A stretch of DNA of 12,890 nucleotides. Origin: an uncultured Collinsella sp. (GTDB lineage: Bacteria > Actinomycetota > Coriobacteriia > Coriobacteriales > Coriobacteriaceae). Within the stretch, counting starts at the first letter, position 1. Each line of letters opens with the position of its first letter. The stretch is taken from assembly GCA_902468695.1 (NCBI GenBank), contig CABQZS010000090.1, forward strand, positions 1 to 12,890, in the 5' to 3' direction. The translations under genes and the position numbers were made by a program. This document shows positions 11,614 through 12,890 of the stretch, piece by piece. Under the pieces are notes generated by a model. It was not told the DNA's origin. It did no database searches and saw only the letters and a list, made by a program, of their open reading frames with translations.

Positions 11614-12890
11614 ATGACCGATAGCATGCAGCAGATGGCGCTCGACACGCTTGGCGCCTATTTTGGCTACACCTCGTTTCGCCCGGGGCAGGACCGCATG
11701 GTCGATGCGATCCTTGCCGGTCGCGATGCGCTGGGTGTTATGCCCACGGGCGCCGGCAAGTCCATTTGCTACCAGGTGCCCGCGCTCATGCTGCCCGGCA
11801 TCACCTTTGTGGTGAGTCCGCTGCTGTCGCTTATGGAGGACCAGACCCGTGCGTTGCTCGCGGCGGGTGCGCGACCCAGCTATCTCAACTCCAGCCTTAC
11901 TCCGGCCCAGCAAAACACCGTGCTCAAGCGGGCGCGCGAGGGCCGCTACCAGCTTATGTACGTGGCGCCCGAGCGCTTGCTCGAGCCGCGTTTTTTAGCC
12001 TTTGCGCAGGAGGCTGCGGCGGACGGCGGCATTGGCGTGCCGCTCGTGGCCATTGACGAGGCCCACTGCGTGAGCCAATGGGGCCAGGATTTCCGCCCCG
12101 CCTATCTGCAGATTCGCGAGTTCATCGATTCCCTACCGCAGCGTCCCATCGTGGCGGCCTTTACCGCCACGGCGACAGAGCGCGTGCGTGCGGACATTCA
12201 GCAGATGCTCGGCCTGCAAAACCCCGCGACGGTGGTGACGGGCTTCGATCGCAAGAACCTCTACTTTGGTTGCGAGGAGATGGGCGACAAGGCCAAGACT
12301 GCCTGGGTGCGCGACTACGTGATTGCGCATTCGAGCGAGAGCGGCATCGTGTATTGCTCGACTCGTAAGACGGTCGATGCGCTGGCGGGCGAGCTTGCCG
12401 AGGCGCTGGGACCCAGCGGCATTCGCGTGGGCCGTTACCATGCCGGCATGGGCAACGACGCCCGCCGCCAGAGCCAGCGTGCCTTTATCGACGACGACAT
12501 TCAGGTGATGGTTGCCACCAACGCCTTTGGCATGGGCATCGACAAGCCCAACGTGCGCTACGTGATCCACAACAACGTGCCCGAGAGCATCGAGGCATAC
12601 TACCAAGAGGCGGGCCGCGCTGGCCGCGATGGCGATCCGGCCAGCTGTCACTTGCTGTGGAACGGTAACGATTTTCGTATGCGCCGCTTTTTGATCGACC
12701 GCGGCGATGCGGCCGACGAGGCGCTCGATGACGAGCAGCGCGCGTGGGCGCTCCAGAACCGTTATCGCCTGCTCAGCCAGATGGAGGGCTACTGCAATAC
12801 CACCGGCTGTCTGCGCGAATACATGCTGCGCTACTTTGGCGACGAGGCCGCGGCCGAGCATGCGGCAGCCGCCGCGGGCGGCACGGCAGA
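11614..12890 (+). CDS. recQ: ATP-dependent DNA helicase RecQ, N-terminal 425 residues (runs off the window)
   Basis: The reading frame is open from ATG 11614 to the window end. RecA-like domain 1 shows motif 0 F22-R-P-G-Q26, Walker A GVMPTGAGKS with K49, and the Walker B box D148-E-A-H151, followed by CVSQWGQDFRPAY. Domain 2 shows GIVYCSTRK, RYHAGM, VMVATNAFGMGIDKPNVRYV and the motif VI QEAGRAGRDG. The frame ends within the start of the zinc-binding region, with YCNTTGC and YFGDE; the remaining cysteines, the winged helix and any HRDC domain lie beyond. RecQ unwinds DNA 3' to 5' in recombination and fork repair. The loop has Gln where E. coli has His (WGHDFR); I recall this variant from other Gram-positive RecQ proteins, so it need not mean loss of function. 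A short AGGAA precedes the ATG. The gene has no link to the sugar locus. Confidence 0.95.
   Translation, partial: MTDSMQQMALDTLGAYFGYTSFRPGQDRMVDAILAGRDALGVMPTGAGKSICYQVPALMLPGITFVVSPLLSLMEDQTRALLAAGARPSYLNSSLTPAQQNTVLKRAREGRYQLMYVAPERLLEPRFLAFAQEAAADGGIGVPLVAIDEAHCVSQWGQDFRPAYLQIREFIDSLPQRPIVAAFTATATERVRADIQQMLGLQNPATVVTGFDRKNLYFGCEEMGDKAKTAWVRDYVIAHSSESGIVYCSTRKTVDALAGELAEALGPSGIRVGRYHAGMGNDARRQSQRAFIDDDIQVMVATNAFGMGIDKPNVRYVIHNNVPESIEAYYQEAGRAGRDGDPASCHLLWNGNDFRMRRFLIDRGDAADEALDDEQRAWALQNRYRLLSQMEGYCNTTGCLREYMLRYFGDEAAAEHAAAAAGGTA

Noticed and set aside
12055..12100. RecQ loop change WGQDFR instead of WGHDFR as a loss-of-function sign
   Set aside because: The helicase motifs around it are intact, and I recall the Gln form from other Gram-positive RecQ proteins, so it looks like a lineage variant.

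Overview
The window looks like a chromosomal stretch from a gut Actinobacterium of the class Coriobacteriia, most likely Collinsella. The reasons are GC-rich coding sequence with AT-rich promoter gaps, strong purine-rich Shine-Dalgarno sites, mannose-family PTS genes, and short dispersed repeats (GGCACTTGGGGAC type, and a palindrome centred on ACTAGT) of a kind I associate with Collinsella genomes. The genus is an inference; no rRNA or marker gene is present apart from a partial recQ.

Layout. Positions 1-165 hold the 3' end of a PLP enzyme resembling low-specificity threonine aldolase, followed by a GNAT acetyltransferase (243-833). A convergent HutC-type GntR regulator (853-1575, minus) is divergent from a SIS-domain sugar-phosphate deglycase (1782-2774). 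Next come an EamA/DMT transporter (3131-4213) and a mannose-family PTS operon: a IIA-IIB fusion (4396-5319), IIC (5356-6150), IID (6164-6997) and a second SIS-domain deglycase (7196-8179), closed by a strong intrinsic terminator (8214-8245). Then follow a HAD phosphatase (8341-8970), a YitT-family membrane protein (9326-10333), a second HutC-type GntR regulator (10553-11272) and the 5' part of recQ (11614 to the window end).

How the genes work together. A mannose-type PTS beside two FrlB/FraB/GfrE-GfrF-like deglycases is the signature of Amadori-product use (fructoselysine, glucoselysine or related glycated amino compounds). The PTS imports and phosphorylates the compound, and a deglycase splits the 6-phosphate into glucose 6-phosphate or another hexose phosphate plus the free amine. 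PTS import would explain the lack of a separate kinase. Fructoselysine use has been reported in Collinsella, which fits, but the exact substrates cannot be read from sequence. A shared motif close to GTATAtaACG lies before the EamA gene, the PTS operon and the second gntR, suggesting that this regulator controls all three and itself. A different motif, TAACTTGTATGC, lies twice between the first gntR and the first deglycase gene, so the two deglycases appear to be under separate control.

The most striking non-coding signal is a pair of multi-stem elements at 2774-2921 and 11280-11424. Over a gap-free 68-nt core they differ at 17 positions, and 16 of those form eight compensatory base-pair swaps. 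They look like two copies of a conserved structured RNA, or a structured repeat family. Each is followed by the same kind of REP-like repeats. Two more repeat types are present: an AACCTRCC hairpin at three sites, and a 119-bp element with perfect 17-bp inverted ends at 9068-9186.
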